DNA of 16,888 bases. Source: DAOOVD01 sp035369845. GTDB taxonomy: Bacteria; Bacillota; Desulfotomaculia; Desulfotomaculales; Pelotomaculaceae. The notes under the pieces are model-generated. The model made no database searches and was not told the origin of the DNA. It worked only from the letters and a program-made list of their open reading frames with translations. A program made the position numbers and the translations under genes. The stretch covers positions 1 through 16,888 of the forward strand of contig DAOOVD010000051.1 in assembly GCA_035369845.1 (NCBI GenBank), read 5' to 3'. Below, one piece after another: positions 6,223 to 14,087 of this stretch. Position 1 is the first letter of the stretch. Each line of letters opens with the position of its first letter.

Positions 6223-7632
6223 TTAATACCTTTTTCTTTTCTTTATCGGCGGTATGCCCAGTTCGTCACGGTATTTCGCCACCGTGCGCCTGGAGATTTT
6301 TACCCCCCTCTGCCTCAGCAATTCGGATATTTTCATGTCGTTCAAAGGATTTTTGGGGTTTTCGGCAGCAATAATCTCCTGCAGTATTTTTTTGATAACT
6401 TCGGAGGAGGTCGCGGTCCCGCATTCGTTGTTCAGTCCGGTGGAGAAGAAATACTTCATTTCAAAAAGGCCCTGGGGGGTTTGAATGTATTTATTGCAGG
6501 TGGCCCTGCTGACCGTGGACTCGTGAAGCCCCACCATTTCCGCGACTTTTTTCAGGTTGAGGGGTTTCAGATATTTCACGCCGCAGTCAAGAAACTCCCT
6601 CTGTAATTCAACCAGGCACTTGGCCACCTTGTACAGGGTCAGGCGCCTCTGTTCTATGCTGCGGATCAGCCAGGCCGCGGCGTTAAGCTTGCTTTCAACG
6701 AAACGGCGGGTATTGGAATCGCAATTTTTTCCTTTTGTCAGCACGGATCTGTATGTGGGGTTGATGGTGATACGGGGGACGGTTATGTCGTTTACCAGGA
6801 TGATATACTCGTTTCCGACTTTTTCCAGAACTATGTCGGGAACTATGTAGCGCGTGTCGTTGTAACTTGAAAAATTCCGGCCGGGCTTGGGGTCCAGGGT
6901 TTTTAAAATGTCGGCCGCCCTCTGCACTTCCTGGACGGATATATCCATAGCCTGGGCAATCCGGCTCAGCTTTCCTTTGGCGAGGTCAACCAGATAGAAT
7001 TTAATCAGCCTGTTCAGGACCTCGTTCTTGATTCCCAGCAGTTTTACCTGTAACAGAAGGCATTCCACCAGGTTTCTGGCGCCGACGCCGGGCGGGTCGA
7101 ACCCCTGGATTACCTTCAGCATTTTTTTGACTTCGCACACTTCCACTTTCAACTTGCAGGCCACGTCCTGGAGGGAGACCTGGAGGTAGCCGTTCTCATC
7201 TATGTTCCCGATCAGATACTCCCCGATCAGCCTGTCCCGCCCCCGGCAAAGGGTCAGATTGAGTTGGGAAACGAGATGTTCGGACAGCGTGGGAGTCTTG
7301 GAAACAAAATTTTCGTAACTGTATTCGCTGTTCTCCCACCATCTCTCCTGCGAGGGAAGCCCCAAATCGCTGCTGTCCTGGAAATATTCCTCCCAGTCCA
7401 TGGCATATGCAGGCTGCTCTTCTTCGGAATCAAAAACCTTCTCCGGAAACTCCTCCCCTTTCTCTGCGTCTTCGTCGGGGATTTCCAGCAGGGGATTCTC
7501 CTCGAGTTGCTGCTCGATGTAATTGGAAAGCTCAAGGGAAGAAAGTTGCAGTACGGTAATGGCCTGGCGCAATTCAGGGGTCATGATTAACTTTTGCGTC
7601 TGCTCGATATTGAGCCCGTAACCTAGACGCAC
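6223..7632 (-). CDS. rpoN: RNA polymerase sigma-54 factor
   Basis: Directs RNA polymerase to -24/-12 promoters that need an AAA+ activator. The 469 residues start at GTG 7632, with AAGGAG 8 nt upstream, giving M-R-L-G-Y-G-L-N. Region I (about 1-45) is the expected Gln- and Leu-rich activator-responsive segment, with QTQKLIMTPEL and LQLSSLELSNYI. An acidic region II follows at about 46-95. A core-binding domain comes next, then the helix-turn-helix HESTVSRATCNKYIQT. The RpoN box SRRTVAKYRD (447-456) is intact apart from Ala to Ser at its first position, and the tail is basic. A 54-bp repeat copy lies about 45 bp upstream. No enhancer-binding activator gene is in the window, so the regulon cannot be inferred here. 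Confidence 0.97.
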   Translation of the reverse strand: MRLGYGLNIEQTQKLIMTPELRQAITVLQLSSLELSNYIEQQLEENPLLEIPDEDAEKGEEFPEKVFDSEEEQPAYAMDWEEYFQDSSDLGLPSQERWWENSEYSYENFVSKTPTLSEHLVSQLNLTLCRGRDRLIGEYLIGNIDENGYLQVSLQDVACKLKVEVCEVKKMLKVIQGFDPPGVGARNLVECLLLQVKLLGIKNEVLNRLIKFYLVDLAKGKLSRIAQAMDISVQEVQRAADILKTLDPKPGRNFSSYNDTRYIVPDIVLEKVGNEYIILVNDITVPRITINPTYRSVLTKGKNCDSNTRRFVESKLNAAAWLIRSIEQRRLTLYKVAKCLVELQREFLDCGVKYLKPLNLKKVAEMVGLHESTVSRATCNKYIQTPQGLFEMKYFFSTGLNNECGTATSSEVIKKILQEIIAAENPKNPLNDMKISELLRQRGVKISRRTVAKYRDELGIPPIKKRKRY

Positions 7633-7637
7633 TGCAT

Positions 7638-7832
7638 TCACTCCTTGGAAGACAGGAAAAATCCCGAGAATTTGGCAAAGCACCTTGAGGCTGAAACACT
7701 CTCTTCCTCCAACCTCAAGGTCCCGGACAGGGTTGTCGATTGATTACCTGTCTTTCTTACTTCTCTAACAGCCAGCCTTTTTCCTGCATGTTTGTCCAAC
7801 AAATAAGAATATTCGCCAGGTAATTGTTTCAT
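7638..7832 (-). CDS. Doubtful small ORF overlapping the DUF1405 stop
   Basis: Would encode 64 residues beginning M-K-Q-L-P-G-E-Y-S-Y-L-L-D-K-H. Its ATG overlaps the upstream gene's stop as ATGA, GGGGCGA precedes it, and its TGA overlaps the rpoN ribosome binding site, an arrangement typical of coupled genes. Against it, residues of the type SGTLRLEEE are encoded by the 54-bp repeat copy, so about a third of the ORF is repeat sequence, and I recognise no family. The first 30 residues (K/R-rich, with HAGKRLAVREVRKTG) lie outside the repeat and could be a remnant of a real small protein. Confidence 0.25.
   Translation of the reverse strand: MKQLPGEYSYLLDKHAGKRLAVREVRKTGNQSTTLSGTLRLEEESVSASRCFAKFSGFFLSSKE
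7676..7729 (-). repeat. Short, internally deleted copy of the repeat element upstream of rpoN
   Basis: Read on the minus strand it starts CTGTCCGGGACCTTGAGG (left end) and finishes as the reverse complement of CAAAGCACCTTGAGGCTGAAAC (right end). The two ends form a perfect 9-bp inverted repeat (7682-7690 with 7713-7721) and are nearly joined, so about 360 bp of the long copy is missing. It lies between the DUF1405 gene and rpoN, in the probable rpoN leader. Confidence 0.7.
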
Positions 7833-8452
7833 TCGCCCCGCTTTTCCAAAACCGGGGCGGTATTTCTGCCTTTCATGCCGTAAATCCACATATATACCAC
7901 GATGGCGAAAGTCAGCAGAAAAGCGGCAAAAAAGGCAAGGGATTCCTGGCCTTCGGCGAACAGGAAGGGGTGGAGGCCGGCCGCATAATCCATAATGTCG
8001 TTTATAAACATCCACGCCCAGGTTGACAAAACGACCGGAAGCCCGAACTGCATGCTCCTTAAAAATACCGCCCCCTCAACGAACATACCGATGTGGGAAA
8101 GCATGAGCATCACCTCGACGGACTCAACCGGACCGCCTCCGAGCCAGTAATGCACAATGACAACGGTTGCCCAAACCCCGTACTTGATCGGAGCGGTCAC
8201 GGCGATTGACTGGAACAGGGGGTTGACCGCCCCGGCCATTCCCAGCGCCAGCGCCGACGCAAAAAAGGTGACGGCAAGCGGGCTGTCCGGCACAAAGGGC
8301 CAGAAGTAAAAAGGGGTCCCGGCCAGTTGCCCGCGGTACCAGAGATAACCGAAAACCGAGCCGGATGCGTTAATTATGATCAGCGGTATGGAAAAGCGCG
8401 CCTGCCACGGGTCGCGCAAAAAATCCTTCCAGATAACGGCAGCCGTATTCAA
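7829..8452 (-). CDS. DUF1405 (YpjA-like) integral membrane protein
   Basis: No biochemical role is established for this family. The 207-residue protein has about six hydrophobic segments (approximately 21-38, 57-75, 85-103, 112-130, 137-155, 170-190). The conserved family stretches are visible: NASGSVFGYLWYRGQL, FYFWPFVPDSPLAV and a tract around IKYGVWATVVIVHYW, with SHIGMFVEG in segment 4. The start is TTG at 8452, with AAGAAGGA 8 nt upstream. Longer in-frame extensions overlap the preceding acyltransferase gene and lack hydrophobic or family sequence. A TATAAT box sits 23 bp upstream, so it probably starts its own transcript, which may continue into rpoN. Confidence 0.85.
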   Translation of the reverse strand: MNTAAVIWKDFLRDPWQARFSIPLIIINASGSVFGYLWYRGQLAGTPFYFWPFVPDSPLAVTFFASALALGMAGAVNPLFQSIAVTAPIKYGVWATVVIVHYWLGGGPVESVEVMLMLSHIGMFVEGAVFLRSMQFGLPVVLSTWAWMFINDIMDYAAGLHPFLFAEGQESLAFFAAFLLTFAIVVYMWIYGMKGRNTAPVLEKRGE

Positions 8453-8474
8453 AGGACTCGTCCTTCTTAAATAA

Positions 8475-8502
8475 ATTATATGCCGTTGCCGGGGGTTGAC
8501 CA
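8475..8502 (-). promoter_or_regulatory. Likely sigma-A promoter for the DUF1405 gene
   Basis: On the minus strand TGGTCA (8502-8497), a 16-bp spacer and a perfect TATAAT (8480-8475) precede the TTG start. The pair lies in the 67-bp gap between the acyltransferase stop and the DUF1405 gene. The -35 box matches 4 of 6 positions. Confidence 0.55.
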
Positions 8503-8519
8503 CAAGTTTTTCCGTGCTA

Positions 8520-9038
8520 TCAGGAACGCCCCGGCAACTGCGCTCCGCCGCCCCGGGCCTGTCCAACGACTCTTGCCGGCACCCCGGCCGCTACGGCGCC
8601 GGGCGGTATGTCCCTGTTGACCAGGGAACACGCCCCCACAACGGCGCCGTCGCCGATGCGAACCCCGGGCAGAATGGTCGTGTTGGATCCGATAAGCACG
8701 CCGGAACCTATTTCCACCGGGCCTTTGCCGTAATTCCGGACCAGAAACTCGTGGGTCAGGATGGTCACGTTATAACCGACTATGCTGTTGTCGCCTATTG
8801 AAATAAGCTGCGGGAAAAAGATATCGAACATGGCCATCAGGCCCACTGAAACGTCTTTTCCAATCTTCATGCCGAGCAAACGCCTGTAAAGGAAATTCTT
8901 CAGGCCCAAAAACGGCAGGTAGCGGCAAAAGGTTATTACAAGGAAATTGAACGACACCCGGGGAAGTCCCACCAGCCGGAAAGAGTAGCGCATCGAATTT
9001 TTTTCGCCCGGAGAAGGGAAAAGCTGGACTCTTCTCAT
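8520..9038 (-). CDS. Hexapeptide-repeat (left-handed beta-helix) acyltransferase
   Basis: Predicted O- or N-acetyltransferase of the maltose/galactoside acetyltransferase fold; substrate unknown. In 172 residues, a basic N-terminal part (RYLPFLGLKNFLYRRLLGMKIG) precedes hexapeptide repeats from about residue 58 to 155, including IGKDVSVG, IGDNSIVGYNVTILTHEF with the probable catalytic His, IGSGVLIGSNTTILPGVRIGD and GAVVGACSLVNRDIPPG. The ATG at 9038 overlaps the whiA TGA as ATGA, so translation is probably coupled to whiA. An internal ATG at residue 16 lacks a ribosome binding site. Such proteins modify sugars in cell-surface or capsule pathways; nothing nearby identifies the acceptor. Confidence 0.9.
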   Translation of the reverse strand: MRRVQLFPSPGEKNSMRYSFRLVGLPRVSFNFLVITFCRYLPFLGLKNFLYRRLLGMKIGKDVSVGLMAMFDIFFPQLISIGDNSIVGYNVTILTHEFLVRNYGKGPVEIGSGVLIGSNTTILPGVRIGDGAVVGACSLVNRDIPPGAVAAGVPARVVGQARGGGAQLPGRS

Positions 9039-9979
9039 ATTTTCCCGCTCCGTATTTTATCCGCAATCTCCCCAATCTTGCGCAGGCGGTGGTTGACACC
9101 CGACTTGCCGAGCGGCGGCCGGACCATATTCCCGAGTTCTCTCAAACTGGCGTCCGGGTGCTTCACTCTCAACTCGGAAATCTCCCGGAGCGTACCGGGA
9201 AGGTACTCCAGCCCCAGGGTTCGCCGAATCAGATTGATGTTTTCTATCTGGCGGAGGGAAGCGTCCACCGTCTTGTTCAGGTTCGCCGTCTCACAGTTGA
9301 CCAGGCGGTTGACCTGGTTCCGCATGTCCTTGTAAATTCTGACGTTCTCAAAATTCAGCAGGGCGGAATGCGCGCCTATTATGTTGAGGAAACTTACAAT
9401 CTGCTCGGACTCCTTTAGATAAACCACATACCGGTATTTGCGCCGGCTGATTTTGGCGTTGACGTGGAATTTCCTGATCAGCCTGCCGATAAAACCAGCA
9501 AATTTTCTGTTTTCGGTAATGACCTCGAGGTGGTAGGTGCCGTCGGGGCTGCTCACCGAACCGCTGCCCAGAAAAACTCCCCTGAGGTAGGCCCGCCGGC
9601 AGCATTCCCTGCGGACGATTTCCTGCGGCAGCGCGTCTTCCAGGCTGCCGGCCGCGGCCACAACACCCAGCCTGTCCAGGATCTCCCCAATTCCGGGCTG
9701 TGGCAGGATGCGTACAAGGTATACGTTGTTTTTCCTCAGCCGGGCCTTGCGCCTGACCAGCACTTCCGTCTGAAGGCCGAACAGGTTCTTGACCAGCGAG
9801 AATATCTTTCTGGCTACGGCCGCATTTTCAGTAATAACATTCAGCCCTATCCGGCGCCTGCCGCTGATTTGAATGCTCCCGCCCGTCTTGATCAGGGCGG
9901 ACAGTTCGGCCAGGCGGCAGCAGGGGCGATCGCCCATTACCCTCGCCAGTTCGTTTTTTGTGACTGCCGAAAAGGACAA
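9035..9979 (-). CDS. whiA: WhiA, DNA-binding protein of the rapZ-yvcK-whiA cluster
   Basis: WhiA has an N-terminal degenerate LAGLIDADG homing-endonuclease fold and a C-terminal helix-turn-helix. In actinomycetes it controls sporulation genes, and in Bacillus it affects cell division and chromosome segregation. The 314-residue protein starts at TTG 9979 (M-S-F-S-A-V-T-K-N-E-L-A), the usual family N-terminus, with AGAGGGG 6 nt upstream. A start ten codons earlier (TTG at 10009) is possible but less like homologues. The LAGLIDADG core RAYLRGVFLGSGSVSSPDG is near residue 120, and the C-terminal DNA-binding region includes HPDASLRELGNMV and GKSGVNHRLRKI. It follows yvcK by 39 nt and overlaps the acyltransferase gene by 4 nt. 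Confidence 0.95.
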   Translation of the reverse strand: MSFSAVTKNELARVMGDRPCCRLAELSALIKTGGSIQISGRRRIGLNVITENAAVARKIFSLVKNLFGLQTEVLVRRKARLRKNNVYLVRILPQPGIGEILDRLGVVAAAGSLEDALPQEIVRRECCRRAYLRGVFLGSGSVSSPDGTYHLEVITENRKFAGFIGRLIRKFHVNAKISRRKYRYVVYLKESEQIVSFLNIIGAHSALLNFENVRIYKDMRNQVNRLVNCETANLNKTVDASLRQIENINLIRRTLGLEYLPGTLREISELRVKHPDASLRELGNMVRPPLGKSGVNHRLRKIGEIADKIRSGKI

Positions 9980-10018
9980 CCTTTTCCCCTCTTTCCACTT
10001 GCTGATCAATCATTCTGT

Positions 10019-11326
10019 TCAACGTCGGCCGTTTACATACTTCACTTTTTCATACTGGCCCTTGGAAATGAAAACCAGGGACAAAATCGCCTGGGCAAGC
10101 TTGTCGGGATGGTGCCGTACAACTTCGGTCTCGTAAACCAGGTCCTCTCCCACAGCCGCCACGCCGAGCCTCTCTATTTCAGCCATATCGGCGGCCACCG
10201 GCTCCTTGCCCTCCTGCAGGTAGCGGGCGCGCAGCCTGCCCGGAACCTGGCCGGTGTTGACAACGGCGTAGTCAATGCAGTTTCCGGCATGCGCTATGAT
10301 CGCCTTCAGGTGCGAGGAGGCGGAATAACCGTCGGTTTCCCCGGGCTGGGTCATCACGTTGCAGACGTAAATCTTGATGGCGGAAGACCTGGACAGGGCC
10401 TCGGGAATTCCCCTCACCAGCAGGTTTGGAATAACACTGGTATAGAGGCTCCCCGGACCGAGCACGACGGCGTCCGCATTCCTTATGGCCGTGAGCGCTT
10501 CGGCCATCGGCAGGCAGCGGGAGGGTTTGAGAAAAACCCTTTTTATGCCGCCCTTGCAGCCGGAAATGTTCGATTCGCCTTTCACCACAACGCCGTCGTT
10601 TAGTTCGGCGCAGAGGGTGACGTCGGTCAATGTGGAGGGAAGGACCTGCCCGCGGACGGCCAGCACCTTGCTCAAGCTCCTTATCGCATGATCAAAACTG
10701 CCGGACATTTCGGTCAAAGCCGCGATAAGCAGGTTCCCCATACTGTGGCCCGCAAGTTCACCGGTTAAAAAACGGTACTGCAGCAGTTCCTCCATCAGCG
10801 GCTCTTTATCCGCCAGCGCCACGAGACAGTTGCGGATGTCGCCCGGAGGCAAAATCCCCAAATCGCCCCTGAGACGCCCGGAGCTTCCTCCGTCGTCGGT
10901 GACCGTGACAATGGCAGTAAGGTTGCTCGTATACTCCTTCAAACCGCGCAGCAACACCGGCAGACCGGTACCGCCGCCGATAACCACGATCTTCGGGCCG
11001 CGCACAAGGCTCCGCCTGGCATAGATAATTTCAGCCGCCCTGTCTTCCTGCTCCGGCGCCAGTCCCCCGGCTATTGAGTGAAAAGCCTTTAAAACACCGA
11101 GGAACAGGACCAGTAACCCCGCCAGCACGACGGCGGCTCCCGCCGCGCGCAGGTAGACGCGGTCGAAAAGCCCCGCCGCCCGGTGAATGAAACGGGCGAA
11201 ATCCCCGAACAAGCGGCCTTCAACCAGAAGATCTATCCCGAGTGCGGCAATAAGCAAGCCGGTAAAAGCCAGAAACAACCATCTCTTAACGCGCAGCCCT
11301 GGATAGAGCCATTTAAGAAGGGTCAT
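10019..11326 (-). CDS. yvcK: YvcK/CofD-like gluconeogenesis factor with N-terminal membrane anchor
   Basis: YvcK binds UDP-sugars and is needed for normal growth and cell shape on gluconeogenic carbon sources in Bacillus. The 435 residues are longer than the roughly 320-residue Bacillus protein. The extra N-terminus has two hydrophobic segments (about 15-34 and 58-79), predicting a membrane-anchored form. The catalytic-like domain starts at GGGTGLPVLLRGLK (117-130), followed by TVTDDGGSSGRLR, PPGDIRNCLVALAD, GHSMGNLLIAAL, VLGPGSLYTSVIPNLL and NVMTQPGETDGY, all intact. It lies 12 nt after rapZ and 39 nt before whiA, which indicates one operon. Confidence 0.96.
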   Translation of the reverse strand: MTLLKWLYPGLRVKRWLFLAFTGLLIAALGIDLLVEGRLFGDFARFIHRAAGLFDRVYLRAAGAAVVLAGLLVLFLGVLKAFHSIAGGLAPEQEDRAAEIIYARRSLVRGPKIVVIGGGTGLPVLLRGLKEYTSNLTAIVTVTDDGGSSGRLRGDLGILPPGDIRNCLVALADKEPLMEELLQYRFLTGELAGHSMGNLLIAALTEMSGSFDHAIRSLSKVLAVRGQVLPSTLTDVTLCAELNDGVVVKGESNISGCKGGIKRVFLKPSRCLPMAEALTAIRNADAVVLGPGSLYTSVIPNLLVRGIPEALSRSSAIKIYVCNVMTQPGETDGYSASSHLKAIIAHAGNCIDYAVVNTGQVPGRLRARYLQEGKEPVAADMAEIERLGVAAVGEDLVYETEVVRHHPDKLAQAILSLVFISKGQYEKVKYVNGRR

Positions 11327-11338
11327 ACCTCTCCGCCC

Positions 11339-12205
11339 CTATACTCGGTCAAGATCACGGTGCCTTACGGTTACACGATATTTTTTATCCGCCAGAATTT
11401 CCCCCGTCCGGTTTGCCAGGGCCACGGATCGGTGCATGCCTCCCGTGCAGCCGATTGCAATCATCAGGGTGGTTTTTCCCTCTTTAATATAGTGGGGAAT
11501 GAGAAACTCGATAAATTCACAAAACTTCTTCATAAATTCAGACGTAACCGGTGAGCCGAAAACGTATTCGCGGACAGCCGGGTCGTTCCCGGTAAAAGAT
11601 TTGATTGTCGGCTGGTAGTGCGGATTGGGGAGAAACCGCACGTCGATAACGAGGTCCGAATCCATCGGAATACCGTATTTATACCCAAAGGAAATCACGG
11701 TTATATGCAGCCTGGAAGTGTCGGCATAATCGGCGTAATTGGCGGCTATCTCCTCTTTAAGCTGCTGGACGGCCATGTTCGAGGTGTCGATGATTTTATT
11801 GGCCATGCCCCTCAGGTCCTGAAGGCGGCTGCGTTCTTCCCCGATAACGTCCAGAATTTCTCCGTGCGTGCTGAGGGGGTGGCGCCTTCTGGATTCCTTG
11901 AACCTCCTCACCAGCGTTTCGTCGGACGCCTCCAGGAAAAGGATTTCATACTGAATTTCCTGTTCGCCGAGATCGCCGAGCACCTCAAAGAGAGTGTCGA
12001 AAAACTCTCCCCCTCTTATATCCACCACCATTGCCATTTTATTAATTTTGCTGGCTGCTTGTGCACACAGCTCGGCGAATTTGGGTATAAGCGCGGGCGG
12101 CAGGTTGTCCACGCAAAAGAAGCCCAGATCCTCCAGGCTCCGCAGGGCCTGGGTTTTCCCCGCGCCGGAAAGGCCGGTTACAATAACAAGTCTCGGCGAT
12201 GGCAT
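11339..12205 (-). CDS. rapZ: RapZ/YvcJ nucleotide-binding protein
   Basis: A P-loop protein that hydrolyses nucleotides. In Escherichia coli the orthologue is an RNA-binding adaptor in glucosamine-6-phosphate control; in Bacillus YvcJ its role is less clear. The 288 residues match the usual length. Seen are Walker A GLSGAGKT (11-18), LEDLGFFCVDNLPP, RGGEFFD, FLEASDETLVRRFKESRRRHPL, DVRFLPNPHY and the C-terminal GCTGGMHRSVALANR. ATG 12205 is preferred because GGGGGA lies 5 nt upstream and the protein begins M-P-S-P-R-L-V-I-V-T-G; an ATG 20 codons earlier adds residues not typical of the family. It is the first gene of the rapZ-yvcK-whiA set. Confidence 0.96.
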   Translation of the reverse strand: MPSPRLVIVTGLSGAGKTQALRSLEDLGFFCVDNLPPALIPKFAELCAQAASKINKMAMVVDIRGGEFFDTLFEVLGDLGEQEIQYEILFLEASDETLVRRFKESRRRHPLSTHGEILDVIGEERSRLQDLRGMANKIIDTSNMAVQQLKEEIAANYADYADTSRLHITVISFGYKYGIPMDSDLVIDVRFLPNPHYQPTIKSFTGNDPAVREYVFGSPVTSEFMKKFCEFIEFLIPHYIKEGKTTLMIAIGCTGGMHRSVALANRTGEILADKKYRVTVRHRDLDRV

Positions 12206-12290
12206 TACAATCCCCCAAAACTTAAGCCTCCGGTATTGAAGCCGCTCCATCAACTTCAAAAACACCGGTTGGCCAGTTTATATAAAAAGC

Positions 12291-13025
12291 TCACGGATGC
12301 GCGTTAACGACCATTTCCGCCGGGAACCGCAGCCTCTCAACCAGGGCCTCGCCCGAGGCGATATCACCCACGGTCTCCGGAAAATGGGCGTCGCTGTTGA
12401 TTACCAGCCTGGTCCCCAGGCGGGCAGCCGCGCGGACGATATTTTCTTTATTATAATGGTGGCCGGTATTAAGTTCAAGTGCCGTTTGCCGTCCGGCACA
12501 GGCGCGGGCAAGCTCGTCCAGGTCGACGGGCATCATCAGGTCCGGATGGCTGATGAAGTCCACCCGGTAATTGTTGACGGTTTCGACGATGGCTTTGGTG
12601 TTGGTATTCCGCATCTTCTCCCGAAGGCTCCTGCTCAGCCTGACGGCGAGGTTGGGCAGGGTAAAACGGAGGGCGTCATCCATGTTTTCCGGAATGTAGT
12701 AAGGGTGGAGCCCGGCAATGAGCAGGTCGAGCCTGCCGATTATTTCATCGGGCAGGTCCAGACGGCCGTCCCTGCCGACAACCGCAGCTTCCGCCCCGAC
12801 CAGAACGTCCGTTTCCGGAAAGCTGACAGCCAATGCGGCCACCTCTTCCTTGATTTTTAAAAACGTTCCCGGCTCCTTAACGCCGATGCCGATGCCTTTC
12901 GGCCCGTGGTCGGTAATGGCAACCGCCCGCAGGCCCCGCGAAGATGCGGCCGCTATGTTTTCGGCCGGGGTACCCCGGCCGTCGCTGTAAACAGTGTGGG
13001 TGTGAAAGTCGGCAAAAAGCTTAAC
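12291..13025 (-). CDS. PHP-domain phosphoesterase lacking a standard start codon
   Basis: PHP proteins are trinuclear-metal phosphoesterases, including histidinol phosphatases; the substrate here is unknown. All metal motifs are present: FADFHTHTVYSDG, AITDHG, VGAEA, AGLHPYY, FISHPD and INSDAHFPE. The homologous N-terminus (Met-Lys-Leu-Phe-Ala-Asp) aligns with codons GTT-AAG-CTT at 13025, and AAGGAG (13041-13036) lies 10 nt upstream. No ATG, GTG or TTG occurs in this frame between the in-frame TAG at 13055 and GTG 12842. Starting at 12842 would lose the first two metal motifs. I placed the start at GTT by homology and position, giving 244 residues. It overlaps the pgi/pmi stop; rapZ begins 85 nt downstream. 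Confidence 0.8.
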   Translation of the reverse strand, partial: VKLFADFHTHTVYSDGRGTPAENIAAASSRGLRAVAITDHGPKGIGIGVKEPGTFLKIKEEVAALAVSFPETDVLVGAEAAVVGRDGRLDLPDEIIGRLDLLIAGLHPYYIPENMDDALRFTLPNLAVRLSRSLREKMRNTNTKAIVETVNNYRVDFISHPDLMMPVDLDELARACAGRQTALELNTGHHYNKENIVRAAARLGTRLVINSDAHFPETVGDIASGEALVERLRFPAEMVVNAHP

Positions 13026-14082
13026 TGTCCCGCAACTCCTTCTTGAGATAGTCTATAACCCTTACCGGGCCGGGATCGGCGCCGTAAAGGGCGGCAAGGT
13101 AAAGGCTGGCGTAGTCACCGGTGTAGATTAAAGAAAAGAGCCTTGCCAGCAAATTATCCCCGGTAGCCCACACTTCAGTATATCCGTCCACGGCGCCGCT
13201 AATAATCCTCTTGGTTATTTCAATGCGTTTTTGCACGCGGGGATGATCCTGCCCGTCCCTCAGCATGATAACGTGTATCTTCTTCAGTATCTCCGCGGGA
13301 AACTGAAACCCCACGATCTCATTATGGTTCAACTCGGGGAAGACGTTCCAGTAGGCAGGGGCCTTGGCATTCTCATTTATCTGGCCTTTCCAGCGCTGGG
13401 CGACTGCTTCCGTGGCGCCCGCCGCCCCCCAGATTACGGGTATTTTATTGTAAAGCTTTAGAGCAATCTGTTTGGCAAGGTTTTTTTCCTCCGGAATCGC
13501 GGGTCCGAGACGCTCACGCACCTCCTCAATATGACCGGCCATGCGCATGATGTCCCCGGCGGGATCGGAAAGCAGCCCCAGCCTGTGCAGGATCATCAGG
13601 GCGGGGATAAAAAGATAGCCTATGGCGGAGCGGGGCATAATACCGGCCGGCACGCCGATTACGGGAAACCCGTGCTCGCGCGCCAGTTCGCCGAGCCTGC
13701 CGCCGGTGGTAATCGCCACAATGGAAGCGCCCCTCCGCCGGGCCTCCTCATAGGCGCTCAAAGTCTCCTCAGTGTTGCCGGAATAGCTGACAGCCAGGAC
13801 CAGGGTGTCCGGCCCGACAAACCCGGGCAGGGTATAATCCCTGTTTACCGTCACAGGCACCGGTATCTTGTCCGCCGTGTAAACCCTTAGCAAATCCCCC
13901 CCGATGGCGGAACCGCCGAGACCGGTAATGACAATATTTGAAACAGCCTGGATGTCCGGCAGGACGATACTCCCTGCCAGGTCCCGGCACGCCGAGCCGC
14001 ACTGCACGGGCAGCCTTTCCAAAGCGGCGAGCATGCCTGAAGAATCGGCTTTTTTCAGTTCCTCATAGTTTAAAATATCCAC
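13021..14082 (-). CDS. Bifunctional phosphoglucose/phosphomannose isomerase
   Basis: Interconverts glucose 6-phosphate, or mannose 6-phosphate, with fructose 6-phosphate. The 353 residues match the archaeal-type Pgi/Pmi family rather than classical Pgi, which is over 440 residues. Two SIS subdomains are visible: GLGGSAIGGD near residue 50 and SYSGNTEET near 90 with AITTGGRLGELA, then IPVIWGAAGATEAVAQRWKG and the catalytic ELNHNEIVGF near 250. GTG 14082 is chosen because it gives the family beginning M-D-I-L-N-Y-E-E-L. GAGAGGGGG, 11 nt upstream, lies in the end of the preceding gene, whose stop is 5 nt away. The context with debranching enzyme and glucokinase indicates glucose 6-phosphate feeding glycolysis. 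Confidence 0.93.
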   Translation of the reverse strand: MDILNYEELKKADSSGMLAALERLPVQCGSACRDLAGSIVLPDIQAVSNIVITGLGGSAIGGDLLRVYTADKIPVPVTVNRDYTLPGFVGPDTLVLAVSYSGNTEETLSAYEEARRRGASIVAITTGGRLGELAREHGFPVIGVPAGIMPRSAIGYLFIPALMILHRLGLLSDPAGDIMRMAGHIEEVRERLGPAIPEEKNLAKQIALKLYNKIPVIWGAAGATEAVAQRWKGQINENAKAPAYWNVFPELNHNEIVGFQFPAEILKKIHVIMLRDGQDHPRVQKRIEITKRIISGAVDGYTEVWATGDNLLARLFSLIYTGDYASLYLAALYGADPGPVRVIDYLKKELRDS

Positions 14083-14087
14083 CGGAT

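Noticed and set aside
9464..10603. 379-residue open frame on the plus strand opposite whiA and yvcK
   Set aside because: It spans two real genes on the minus strand and has no motifs or ribosome binding site.
12264..12277. Small hairpin followed by GTTTTTG on the minus strand between the PHP gene and rapZ
   Set aside because: The stem is only 5 bp with one G-U pair, and the T-run is short, so it is too weak to call as a terminator.
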